Translations under genes and position numbers: made by a program | Notes under the pieces: generated by a model | What the model saw: the letters and a program-made list of their open reading frames with translations, nothing else | Databases searched by the model: none | Told to the model about the DNA's origin: nothing | Shown: piece by piece, positions 28,391-36,763 of the stretch | Numbering within the stretch: position 1 is the stretch's first letter | Layout of the letters: each line of letters opens with the position of its first letter | Origin: JAUSIF01 sp040901465 | GTDB lineage: Bacteria > Pseudomonadota > Alphaproteobacteria > Rhizobiales > Xanthobacteraceae | Assembly: GCA_040901465.1 (NCBI GenBank) | Contig: JBBDYN010000028.1 | Span: forward strand, 310,001 to 374,000 | Direction: 5' to 3' | Length of the DNA: 64,000 nt

Positions 28391-29746
28391 ATGGGCATGT
28401 TCGGCTACGGTTCTTTATTCGTCGCGGCGTGCATGACGCTGATCGCGGCCTCCGTCGCCGCCGTGCTCCATCTTGCCCTGGAAATGACCCGCGTCGAGGC
28501 GAGCCTGATTGCGCTCGCGCTCCTGTTCGCCCTGATGACGCTTGAGGTTTCGGCGGCGCGCCGCCGCGATCGCGCCGATTTTGCCGATCGCTTCGAGGGG
28601 CTCGCCCGCGCCGCCGCCGAGATCGCCCGCGAAGTCGGAGAATTGCGCCACCGCGTCGTCGCGCTGGAAAATGCGCCCATTCCCGATGCGCGCAAGGCCA
28701 CCGAGCCTCTCGCCCGCGAGATCGGCGCGCTCGCCGAGCTGGTCGAGGATGTTGCCCAGTCGGTGGCCGTGCACGATGCCTTGCTCGCCGCTCGCGTGCA
28801 AGATGTGCCCGCACCGGTGCCTGCCGTGCCCGCCGATTTGACCGAGCCGCCGGCTGCCCGCGCGGTGCTCGCCAACGGACCCTTCGGCGGAAAGAGCGAG
28901 GACGAGATCAAGACGCTCGTACGGGACGCGATCGAATCCGGGCGGATCGAGCTTTATCTTCAGCCGGTCGTGACGCTGCCCCAGCGCAAGGTGCGCTATT
29001 ACGAAGCGCTCTCGCGCATGCGGCTTGCCGACGACGTGATCGTCGAGGCAGCGCGGTTTTTTCCCGCGGCGCGCGCGGCCGGGCTGCTCCCGAAGATCGA
29101 CGAGCGGCTCGTGCACAGTTGCGTGCAGATCGTGCGCCGGCTCGCCGCCAAGAGTCGCGAAGTCGGGCTCTTTCTCAACATCGCCCCGGAGACGCTCGGT
29201 GATCGCGCCGCTTTCGGCGAGATCCTCGGCTACCTCGATGCCAATCGTGCGCTCGCGCCTTCGCTTGTTCTTGAAATTCCGCAAAGAGCCTATCGCGCGC
29301 TCGGCGTGACCGAGCAGACCAACATGTCGCTTCTCGCAGAACGCGGTTTTCGCTTTTCGCTGGACCGGATCGAGGACTTTCGCATCGATGCGCGCGGACT
29401 CGCCGACCGCGGCATTCGCTTCATCAAAGTGCCGGCCGAGCTCATGCTGAGTCACGAGCAGAACGGCTCCGGCCACATTCATCCCGCCGATCTCTCGGAC
29501 TTGCTGAGCCGCTACGGCATCGAGCTCGTTGCCGACCGCATCGAGAGCGAAAACATCGTGGTCGATCTGCTCGATTTCGATGTGCGTTTCGGCCAGGGTT
29601 TCCTGTTCGCACAGCCGCGCCCGGTGCGCGCCGAAGTCCTGCACGGCGAACGCACGATCCCGCAGGCCGGCGAGACCGCCGTTGCCGCCGTTGCCGCCGC
29701 TCCCGCGAAGCCGGTCAATCCCGCCCGCACCGTCCGCCGCGCGTGA
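28391..29746 (+). CDS. TipF-like membrane protein with degenerate EAL domain
   Basis: The 451-aa protein has two N-terminal membrane helices (residues 8-30 and 36-53), a charged, probably coiled-coil stretch (55-130), a Pro/Ala linker and a C-terminal EAL domain (170-410). EAL is present at 205-207, NIAP at 263-266 and LEIPQ at 294-298. The catalytic DDFG is replaced by DRIEDF (325-330) and the late EGVE by DRIE (382-385), so phosphodiesterase activity is unlikely. This layout and length match Caulobacter TipF, a flagellum-assembly factor that binds c-di-GMP. cheZ and cheY lie 1-2 kb downstream on the other strand. Confidence 0.75.
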   Translation: MGMFGYGSLFVAACMTLIAASVAAVLHLALEMTRVEASLIALALLFALMTLEVSAARRRDRADFADRFEGLARAAAEIAREVGELRHRVVALENAPIPDARKATEPLAREIGALAELVEDVAQSVAVHDALLAARVQDVPAPVPAVPADLTEPPAARAVLANGPFGGKSEDEIKTLVRDAIESGRIELYLQPVVTLPQRKVRYYEALSRMRLADDVIVEAARFFPAARAAGLLPKIDERLVHSCVQIVRRLAAKSREVGLFLNIAPETLGDRAAFGEILGYLDANRALAPSLVLEIPQRAYRALGVTEQTNMSLLAERGFRFSLDRIEDFRIDARGLADRGIRFIKVPAELMLSHEQNGSGHIHPADLSDLLSRYGIELVADRIESENIVVDLLDFDVRFGQGFLFAQPRPVRAEVLHGERTIPQAGETAVAAVAAAPAKPVNPARTVRRA

Positions 29747-29806
29747 CGTCTTCCCCACTTGAGCAATCGCGCCGGACGTGCGAGTCCCGCGCGGCCGAGT
29801 AGATCC

Positions 29807-30673
29807 ATGTTGTCCGCAGCAGCACCTCCCGTCCTCGACGGGATCGCCCCCCTTGTCCCGCGCTACGATCTGTTCCTGTGCGACGTCTGGGGCGTCGTGC
29901 ACAATGGCAAGGCCGCCTATCCTGAGGCCGTCGACGCGCTCGAACGCGCGCGGGCGGCGGGCGTCACCGTCGTGTTCATCTCAAACGCGCCGCGGCCGGG
30001 GGCAGTCATCGAGCAACAAATCGCAAATTACGCGGTGCCGCGCTCCTGCTACGACACGATCGTCGGATCGGGAGACGTCGCGCGCGACGAGCTGCGCCAG
30101 CGGCCGGGTGCGAAGCTCTTCCACCTCGGTCCGGAGCGCGACCTGCCGAATTACCAAGGGCTCGATCTGGAGCTCGTCGATCTCGAGCAGGCTGAGCTCG
30201 TCGTCTGCACCGGCCTTTTCGACGACACGACCGAAACGCCCGACGACTATCGGGACATGCTCGCCGAGATTTGCCGACGCGGGCTGCCTTTCATTTGCGC
30301 CAATCCCGACATCGTGGTCGAGCGCGGCGACAAGCTGATCTGGTGCGCGGGGGCGCTTGCCGAAGCCTACGAAAAGATGGGCGGCAAGGCGATCTTCGCG
30401 GGGAAACCCCATGGCGCGATCTATGATCTCGCGCTTGCCCGCACCGCTGAGATCCGAGGCCGCCCAGTCGCCCGCGCTCGCGTGCTCGCGATCGGCGACG
30501 GCGTGCGCACCGATCTTGCGGGCGCCGTGCGTCACGGGTTCGATTGCCTGTTCGTGGCGGGCGGCATTCATGCCGCCGAGCTCGATCTCGACGGCGCGAA
30601 CGTACCCGACGCAAGCATCTTCGCCGAGGCGGGCGCCTGGCCCGCGGCGATCATCCGGCGTTTGGTCTGGTAG
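29807..30673 (+). CDS. HAD-IIA hydrolase, TIGR01459 type
   Basis: The 288-aa protein of the NagD-like HAD class IIA has the first motif LFLCDVWGVVHNG (Asp nucleophile; the second Asp is replaced by Trp, as in this subfamily), motif II VFISNAPRP and the final GDGVRTDLAGAVRHG. Probable small phosphatase of unknown substrate. The ATG at 29807 begins the conserved part; a TTG further up is unlikely. It lies 60 nt after the EAL gene and may be co-transcribed. Confidence 0.85.
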   Translation: MLSAAAPPVLDGIAPLVPRYDLFLCDVWGVVHNGKAAYPEAVDALERARAAGVTVVFISNAPRPGAVIEQQIANYAVPRSCYDTIVGSGDVARDELRQRPGAKLFHLGPERDLPNYQGLDLELVDLEQAELVVCTGLFDDTTETPDDYRDMLAEICRRGLPFICANPDIVVERGDKLIWCAGALAEAYEKMGGKAIFAGKPHGAIYDLALARTAEIRGRPVARARVLAIGDGVRTDLAGAVRHGFDCLFVAGGIHAAELDLDGANVPDASIFAEAGAWPAAIIRRLVW

Positions 30674-30693
30674 GAGCGGCGCGCGGCGCCGAG

Positions 30694-31290
30694 TTAGCCG
30701 CGCTTGCGCCCGTCGATGATGCGGTCGATCGCTTCTTGCGTATTGGTGCTGAGGCGCGCTGCGCGCTGTAGCTTGCCGGCATCTTCCGCACGCGCGGCCT
30801 TGGCGAAGCGGGCGACGCGCGCCTCGATCTGCTTCAGCGTATCGACCACTTTGCCGATGCGCTGACCGGTCAGGTCCTGGAACGAGCACGCTTCGAACAC
30901 GGCCAGCATTTGCTCATCGACGAATGCCTTGTAGCGCTTCGGATCGCTCGCATTGGCCGCCATCACCTGTTCGGCACAGCCGAGAATGATGTTGCTCGCG
31001 GATTCGGTCGCGCTGACGATGGCGTCGAGCTCGAGCCCCGCCGCGGGAATGCTCTCGCGATGCATCCTGCTCGGCTGCAGCGCGACGATCTCCTTGCGCA
31101 GCGTCTCGATATGGTCGGCGATCAGATTCAGCTCGCGAAATACTTCGCCGTCGATCTTGGCGAGCACCGCCTCGAGTGAATCCGCCGTGACTTCGGCGAG
31201 CGAGGCCACACTGGAAAAGGCAGCTGCGGCGCCGCGCCGCTCGCTCGCTCGGACGCCCGGACGATTGCTCCTGGCTTTCGTTTTGGACAT
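30694..31290 (-). CDS. cheZ: CheZ-like CheY-P phosphatase
   Basis: The 198-aa helical protein contains the CheZ active-site block ACSFQDLTGQRIGKVVDTL, with the Gln and Asp needed for dephosphorylating CheY-P. Long helices upstream (residues about 40-130) fit the CheZ four-helix bundle. The start at 31290 (MSKTKARSN) is the first ATG; a TTG at 31305 is less likely. It lies 28 nt downstream of cheY on the same strand, so the pair should be co-expressed and act on the flagellar switch. Confidence 0.85.
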   Translation of the reverse strand: MSKTKARSNRPGVRASERRGAAAAFSSVASLAEVTADSLEAVLAKIDGEVFRELNLIADHIETLRKEIVALQPSRMHRESIPAAGLELDAIVSATESASNIILGCAEQVMAANASDPKRYKAFVDEQMLAVFEACSFQDLTGQRIGKVVDTLKQIEARVARFAKAARAEDAGKLQRAARLSTNTQEAIDRIIDGRKRG

Positions 31291-31318
31291 GGATTTGACC
31301 CGCAAGACGACCCGCCAG

Positions 31319-31705
31319 CTAATCCGCGAACACGGCGTCGATCTTGCTCTTCAGCGTCTGCGCGTTGAACGGCTTGACGATATAATTGTCCACGCCGGCC
31401 TTCTTCGCCGCGACCACGTTCTCGGTCTTCGACTCGGCCGTGACCATGATGAACGCCGTCTTGGAAAGCTGCGTGTCGGAGCGCACTTCCTTGAGCAGCT
31501 CGTACCCGGTCATCGGCTCCATGTTCCAGTCGGAGATCACGAGGCTGTATTTCTTCTGGCGCATCTTGGCGAGCGCCTCCGTCCCGTCGGCGGCGTCGTC
31601 CACGTGCTCGAAACCGAGCTGCTTCAACAGATTGCGAATGATGCGGATCATCGTCTTGTAGTCGTCGACGACGAGAATCGGCATCGAAGCATCGACTGGC
31701 ATCAT
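31319..31705 (-). CDS. cheY: CheY-type single-domain response regulator
   Basis: A single receiver domain of 128 aa: ILVVDDYKTM for the acidic pocket, VISDWNM with the phospho-Asp, FIMVTAES with the Thr, and DNYIVKPFNAQTL with the Lys. This is closer to classical CheY (DWNMEPMTGYELLKEVR) than to other receivers. Start candidates are ATGs at 31705, 31702 and 31684; GGGGCGAG precedes the first. It is paired with cheZ. No cheA, cheW or mcp gene is in the window. Confidence 0.88.
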   Translation of the reverse strand: MMPVDASMPILVVDDYKTMIRIIRNLLKQLGFEHVDDAADGTEALAKMRQKKYSLVISDWNMEPMTGYELLKEVRSDTQLSKTAFIMVTAESKTENVVAAKKAGVDNYIVKPFNAQTLKSKIDAVFAD

Positions 31706-31979
31706 GCTCGCCCCGTCACGCCCGTTCACAAGCGCCTCCCGTCCTCGGGACCCAGCCGCCGGACGTTCTGTCCGTCAACTTTGTGAAATGCGGTGCCAGC
31801 CGCCACCCGGCGGCCCGTCTCCTATCCCTCCCGGACCCTATCTGGGCAGGCTTGCCATCCGGTTAATAAGTCGTAGCCGGTTGGGCCGCGCGCCGTCCCC
31901 AGCGCCCGCTATGACGGCTATCGCTTGACGGGGTAGGGCCGCGGCGGCACGGTGCGCCCCTCATTGAATCTCAGCAAAA

Positions 31980-32957
31980 ATGACCGCTTCCCCCGCGATT
32001 CCACCCGCGTTTCCGATTGTGCGCGACGGCAGCCCCATGCCGGCCCGGCTCGAAGGTGCGTTCGCCGCGATCGGGAACTTCGACGGCGTGCATCGCGGCC
32101 ACCGCGCGGCGATCGACGCGGCGATTGCGCTGGCGAGGTCCAAGGGCCGTCGGGCGCTCGCGCTCACCTTCGAGCCGCATCCGCGCCGGTTCTTCCTGCC
32201 GGACGCGCCGACATTCCGCCTGACCACGGAACCCGTGAAACTGCGGCTTCTCGCCGGGACCGGGCTCGACGGCGCCGTGGTGATGACCTTCAACGCCGCG
32301 CTCGCCGGCCGCACCGCCGATGAATTCGTCGGCGGCACGCTCGTCGAGCGTCTCAAGATCGGCGGCGTGGTCGTCGGCGACAATTTCCGCTTCGGCAAGG
32401 GCCGAACCGGCACGCCGGATTTCCTGCGCGGGCAGGGTGCGAAGCAAGGCTTCGAAGTGAAAATCCTCGATCGCGTGACCTGGCGCGGCAGGCCGGTCTC
32501 ATCCGGCGCGGTGCGCGATGCGCTCGCGGCCGGCGACATTGCCCAGGCGAACGACTTGCTCGGCTATCGCTGGTTCGTCGAGGGCGAAGTGATCCGCGGT
32601 GCCGCGCGCGGCCGCTCGCTCGGCTTTCCGACCGCGAACGTCGCGCTCGATCCGGATTGCGGATTGCGGCACGGCATCTATGCCGTTCGCGCGACGGCCG
32701 GCGAGGACACCTATGACGCGGTGGCGAGCTTCGGCCGCCGTCCGCAGTTCGACCACGGCGCGCCGCTCCTCGAGGTCATGCTGTTCGACTTTGCGGGCGA
32801 TCTCTACGGCCAGACCATGAGCGTCGAGTTCGCGGGCTTCATCCGCCCGGAGCAGAAGTTCAAGTCCGTAGACACCCTGAAGGAGCGCATGGCGCTCGAC
32901 ACTGCCGAGGCCAGGGCGATCCTCACCCGCGACCGCACGCGCATTGGCAAGCCGTAG
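31980..32957 (+). CDS. ribF: Bifunctional riboflavin kinase / FAD synthetase RibF
   Basis: Makes FMN and FAD from riboflavin in the cytoplasm. The 325-aa protein has the N-terminal FAD synthetase nucleotidyltransferase motif GNFDGVHRGH and the segment TFEPHPRRFF. VVVGDNFRFGKGRTG, VSSGAVRDALAAGDI, then the C-terminal flavokinase GRSLGFPTANV and GIYAV follow. Both domains look complete. It is divergent from cheY across a 274-nt gap in which I see no gene, and it is 67 nt before ileS. Confidence 0.95.
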   Translation: MTASPAIPPAFPIVRDGSPMPARLEGAFAAIGNFDGVHRGHRAAIDAAIALARSKGRRALALTFEPHPRRFFLPDAPTFRLTTEPVKLRLLAGTGLDGAVVMTFNAALAGRTADEFVGGTLVERLKIGGVVVGDNFRFGKGRTGTPDFLRGQGAKQGFEVKILDRVTWRGRPVSSGAVRDALAAGDIAQANDLLGYRWFVEGEVIRGAARGRSLGFPTANVALDPDCGLRHGIYAVRATAGEDTYDAVASFGRRPQFDHGAPLLEVMLFDFAGDLYGQTMSVEFAGFIRPEQKFKSVDTLKERMALDTAEARAILTRDRTRIGKP

Positions 32958-33024
32958 GCCCGGCTGCTAAGCGTTTTGTCGCGAAGCGCGAATCTTCGCC
33001 GACCAATGACAAGGCCCGAGCCTC

Positions 33025-36000
33025 ATGTCCGCCGATAAGAAGCCGGCCGAAGCCAACGACTACAGCGAGACGCTCTTTCTCCCCGAGACGAGCTTCCCGA
33101 TGCGTGGCGGTCTGCCGCAGAAGGAGCCGGAGCTTTTGAAGCGCTGGCAGGAGATGGGTCTCTACGCGCGCTTGCGCGCGGCGAGCAAAGGCCGCCCGCG
33201 CTTCATCCTGCACGACGGCCCGCCCTACGCCAACGGCAACATTCACATCGGGCACGCGCTCAACAAGATCCTGAAGGACATCGTCACCCGCACGCACCAG
33301 ATGGCGGGCCTGGATTCCAATTACGTTCCCGGCTGGGACTGCCACGGCCTGCCGATCGAATGGAAGATCGAGGAAGAGTACCGCGCCAAGGGCAAGAACA
33401 AGGACGCGGTGCCCATCGTCGAGTTTCGGCGCGAGTGCCGCGAGTTCGCCGAGAAATGGATCGGCGTGCAGAAGGACGAATTCCGCCGCCTCGGCGTCGA
33501 GGGTGACTGGGACACCTATTACACGACCATGAGCTTCGACGCGGAAGCCGCGATCGCGCGCGAACTCTTGAAGTTCGCGATGTCGGGCCAGCTCTATCGC
33601 GGCTCCAAGCCCGTGATGTGGTCGGTGGTGGAGAAGACCGCGCTCGCCGAGGCCGAGGTCGAGTACGAGGACTACACGAGCGATACGGTTTGGGTGAAGT
33701 TTCCTGTAAGGGCGGCGCACCACGATAGGTTCGATAAATCCGTAGACCTGCTGAATGCATCTGTCGTCATCTGGACGACAACTCCGTGGACGATACCCGG
33801 CAATCGCGCGATCAGTTTTTCGTCAAAGGTCGCGTATGGACTCTACGAGGTCACTGCGGCACCTAGCGGCAACTGGGCCAAGCCAGGTGATCAACTCATC
33901 TTGGCCAACAAGTTGGCGCCGGAGGTGATGAAAGCGGCCAAGGTGGAGGAATTCAGGAAAGTCTGCGATCTGAAAACAATGGATTTGTTCCCTTACCATT
34001 GCCACCATCCGCTACGCGGTCTTGGTTACGACTTCGTCGTTCCTCTCCTCGACGGCGACCACGTCACCGACGAGGACGGCACGGGCTTCGTGCACACGGC
34101 GCCCGGCCACGGCCGCGACGACTTCGACATCTGGACCGCGAATACGCGCGCGTTGCAGGAACGCGGCATCGACCCCACCATTCCTTATACGGTCGATGAG
34201 AACGGCTTCTTCACCAAGGACGCGCCCGGCTTCGAGGGCAAACGCGTCATCGACGACAAGGGCAAGAAGGGCGACGCCAACGACGCCGTGATCAAGGCGC
34301 TTGCCGACGCCCGCATGCTGATCGCGCGCGGCCGCCTCAAGCACCAGTACCCGCATTCCTGGCGCTCGAAGAAGCCCGTCATCTTCCGCAACACGCCGCA
34401 ATGGTTCATCGCGATGGATAAGCCGATCGCGGCCTTGCCATCTGTCATTCCGGGACGCCGCGAAGCGGCGCGCCCGGAATCCATGACCACGGCTTCAAAG
34501 ATGGATTCCGGGCTCGCGCCTGGCGGCGCGCCCCGGAATGACGGAAGGAAGACTCTGCGCAAACGCGCGCTCGACGGCATCAAGACCGTGAATTGGGTCC
34601 CGTCCCAGGGCGAGAACCGTATCACCGGCATGATCGAGGGCCGGCCCGACTGGGTGATCTCGCGCCAGCGCGCCTGGGGCGTGCCGATCGCGGTGTTCGT
34701 GCACAGAACGAGCGGCGAGGTCTTGAAGGACGAAAAGGTGAATCGCCGGATTTCCGACGCGTTCGAGCGGGAAGGGGCGGACTCCTGGTTCATCGATAAG
34801 GACGGCGCCCGCTTTCTCGCGCCCGACTACAAGCCCGCCGACTACGAGAAGGTCACCGACATTCTGGATGTGTGGTTCGAGTCAGGCTGCACGCACGCCT
34901 TCACGCTTGAGGTGCGCGACGATCTCAAGGCCAAACGCAAGCGCGACGGCGGGCCCGACGAAGTCATGTATCTCGAGGGCTCCGACCAGCACCGCGGCTG
35001 GTTCCATTCCTCGCTGCTGGAATCCTGCGGCACGCGCGGCCGCCCGCCCTTCGACGTGGTGCTCACCCACGGCTTCGTGCTCGACGAGAACGGCCGGCCC
35101 ATGTCGAAGTCGGTCGGCAACGTCGTCTCGCCGCAGGACGTGATCAAACAAAGTGGCTCCGACATCCTCCGCCTCTGGGTCGCCGCCGCCGACTATGCCG
35201 ACGATTTGCGCCTCGGCCCGGAAATCCTCAAGACCACGATCGACACCTACCGCAAGCTGCGCAACACGCTGCGCTGGCTGCTCGGCAGCCTGCACCATTT
35301 TCACGAAGCCGACCGCGTACCGTTCGAGCAGATGCCGGAACTCGAGCGCCTGATCCTGCACCGGCTCTCCGAGCTCGACGCGGAGGTGCGCGAAAACTAC
35401 GCCGAGTTCGACTACAAGCGCGTGTTCGCGGCGCTCAACGCATTCATGACCTCGGAGCTTTCCGCGTTCTATTTCGATATCCGCAAGGACGCGCTTTATT
35501 GCGATCCGATCTCTTCGCTCACGCGCAAGGCCTGCCTCACCGTTCTCGACCGCGTCTTCCATTGTCTCGCGACCTGGCTCGCGCCGATCCTCGCCTTCAC
35601 CGCGGAGGAAGTCTGGCTCTCGCGCTCCCCGTCCGCCGGCGGCTCGGTGCATCTGGAGACCTTTCCCGAAGTACCGCGCGCCTGGCGCGACGACGCGCTC
35701 GCGGAAAAGTGGCGCAAGATCCGGCTCGTGCGCCGCGTCGTCACCGGCGCGCTCGAGGTCGAGCGTGTCGCCAAGCGCATTGGCGCGAGTCTCGAAGCCG
35801 CGCCGATCATTTACGTGCCTGACAAGAAGCTCTTTGAAATCACTTCCAGTATAGATTTTGCCGAAGTCTGCATCACGTCGGCAATCAAGGTGTTGAATGA
35901 GCCAGCGCCGGAGATCGCATTCAAACTGAATAATCAGTCGTCAGGCTTGCCCGACGAAATTGACAAATATCCGGATGCTGTCTCGTTTTCTAAGGCTACC

Positions 36001-36171
36001 CTCGATGTCACGGGAGTTGGCGTGATTGTCGAGCGCGCTGAGGGAAAAAAATGCGCGCGTTCCTGGAAAATTTCGCAGCTCGTCGGTACCGATCGCGAAT
36101 TTCCCGACGTGACGCCGCGCGACGCAAAGGCGCTGCGCGAGTTCCATGCCGCCCGTCGCGCGGCCGAATGA
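33025..36171 (+). CDS. ileS: Isoleucyl-tRNA synthetase carrying an in-frame palindromic insertion
   Basis: Charges tRNA-Ile. The 1048-aa class I enzyme has HIGH (74-77), the CP1 editing motif TTTPWTIPGN from 251, GTGFVHTAPGHGRDDF, RNTPQWF, and MSKS at 693-696 (the KMSKS Lys is Pro here). Between IAALPS (to residue 473) and LRKRALDGIK lies an extra segment encoded by a 99-bp palindromic repeat (34444-34542). It is read through in frame with no stop. Two stretches, about 33700-34030 (editing domain) and 35815-36050 (C-terminus), have only 43-50% G+C in several 60-nt blocks I counted. Single copy in the window, so presumably functional. Confidence 0.97.
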   Translation: MSADKKPAEANDYSETLFLPETSFPMRGGLPQKEPELLKRWQEMGLYARLRAASKGRPRFILHDGPPYANGNIHIGHALNKILKDIVTRTHQMAGLDSNYVPGWDCHGLPIEWKIEEEYRAKGKNKDAVPIVEFRRECREFAEKWIGVQKDEFRRLGVEGDWDTYYTTMSFDAEAAIARELLKFAMSGQLYRGSKPVMWSVVEKTALAEAEVEYEDYTSDTVWVKFPVRAAHHDRFDKSVDLLNASVVIWTTTPWTIPGNRAISFSSKVAYGLYEVTAAPSGNWAKPGDQLILANKLAPEVMKAAKVEEFRKVCDLKTMDLFPYHCHHPLRGLGYDFVVPLLDGDHVTDEDGTGFVHTAPGHGRDDFDIWTANTRALQERGIDPTIPYTVDENGFFTKDAPGFEGKRVIDDKGKKGDANDAVIKALADARMLIARGRLKHQYPHSWRSKKPVIFRNTPQWFIAMDKPIAALPSVIPGRREAARPESMTTASKMDSGLAPGGAPRNDGRKTLRKRALDGIKTVNWVPSQGENRITGMIEGRPDWVISRQRAWGVPIAVFVHRTSGEVLKDEKVNRRISDAFEREGADSWFIDKDGARFLAPDYKPADYEKVTDILDVWFESGCTHAFTLEVRDDLKAKRKRDGGPDEVMYLEGSDQHRGWFHSSLLESCGTRGRPPFDVVLTHGFVLDENGRPMSKSVGNVVSPQDVIKQSGSDILRLWVAAADYADDLRLGPEILKTTIDTYRKLRNTLRWLLGSLHHFHEADRVPFEQMPELERLILHRLSELDAEVRENYAEFDYKRVFAALNAFMTSELSAFYFDIRKDALYCDPISSLTRKACLTVLDRVFHCLATWLAPILAFTAEEVWLSRSPSAGGSVHLETFPEVPRAWRDDALAEKWRKIRLVRRVVTGALEVERVAKRIGASLEAAPIIYVPDKKLFEITSSIDFAEVCITSAIKVLNEPAPEIAFKLNNQSSGLPDEIDKYPDAVSFSKATLDVTGVGVIVERAEGKKCARSWKISQLVGTDREFPDVTPRDAKALREFHAARRAAE
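34444..34542. repeat. Palindromic element inserted in frame within ileS
   Basis: 99 bp, exactly 33 codons. Perfect 11-bp terminal inverted repeats GTCATTCCGGG (34444-34454) and CCCGGAATGAC (34532-34542). Perfect inner arms CCCGGAATCCAT (34473-34484) and ATGGATTCCGGG (34501-34512). It has the architecture of the intergenic GTCAT...ATGAC palindromes elsewhere in the window. Confidence 0.93.
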
Positions 36172-36187
36172 CGCGGCTGGCCGCGCC

Positions 36188-36700
36188 ATGACCGCTTCGC
36201 GTCTCGGGCCTTACATCGGCCTCGGTTTTACCGTTGCCATCGCGATCTTCCTGGCCGACCAGGCGACGAAGCTTTTGGTTCTGCGCGGGCTGGAACTTCG
36301 ACTCGGAGATCGTCTCGAAGTCGCGCCCTTCCTCGACCTCGTACTCACCTATAACCGCGGCATCAGCTACGGCCTGTTCCAGCAAGAGAGTGAGTCGGGC
36401 CGCTGGCTCCTGATCACGCTGACCCTCGTCGCCGCGGTCCTGTTCACTTTTTGGATGTCACGGACACATTCACGGCTCGTGGCCGTGGCGCTTGCCCTCT
36501 TGATCGGCGGCGCCGTCGGGAACGCCTTGGACCGCATGGTTTACGGGGCGGTCGTCGACTTCGTTTCGCTGCACGCGTTCGGCTGGCGCTGGTACGTCTT
36601 TAACCTAGCCGACACGTCGATCGTTGCCGGGGTGCTGGGCCTGCTGTACGATGCAATCACGGGGAGCGCCACGAAATCGCCTCCATCAGGCCGATCCTGA
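36188..36700 (+). CDS. lspA: Lipoprotein signal peptidase LspA (signal peptidase II)
   Basis: The 170-aa inner-membrane aspartic protease with four helices cleaves prolipoprotein signal peptides. Conserved blocks are YNRGISYGLFQ, GGAVGNALDRMVYGAVVDFV (catalytic Asp) and WYVFNLADTSIVAG (second catalytic Asp). The ATG at 36188 lies 16 nt after the ileS stop, the common ileS-lspA order. It probably processes the lipoprotein encoded at 40348 among others. Confidence 0.95.
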   Translation: MTASRLGPYIGLGFTVAIAIFLADQATKLLVLRGLELRLGDRLEVAPFLDLVLTYNRGISYGLFQQESESGRWLLITLTLVAAVLFTFWMSRTHSRLVAVALALLIGGAVGNALDRMVYGAVVDFVSLHAFGWRWYVFNLADTSIVAGVLGLLYDAITGSATKSPPSGRS

Positions 36701-36763
36701 CCGCGGGGCATGAATTCAGGCCCGTTGGGCCGACGGGACGTAACGGCGAGGGACCGGGGAACA

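Noticed and set aside
34444..34542. Intein or group I/II intron in ileS
   Set aside because: Far too short, no splicing residues or ribozyme core; it is a simple palindrome translated in frame.
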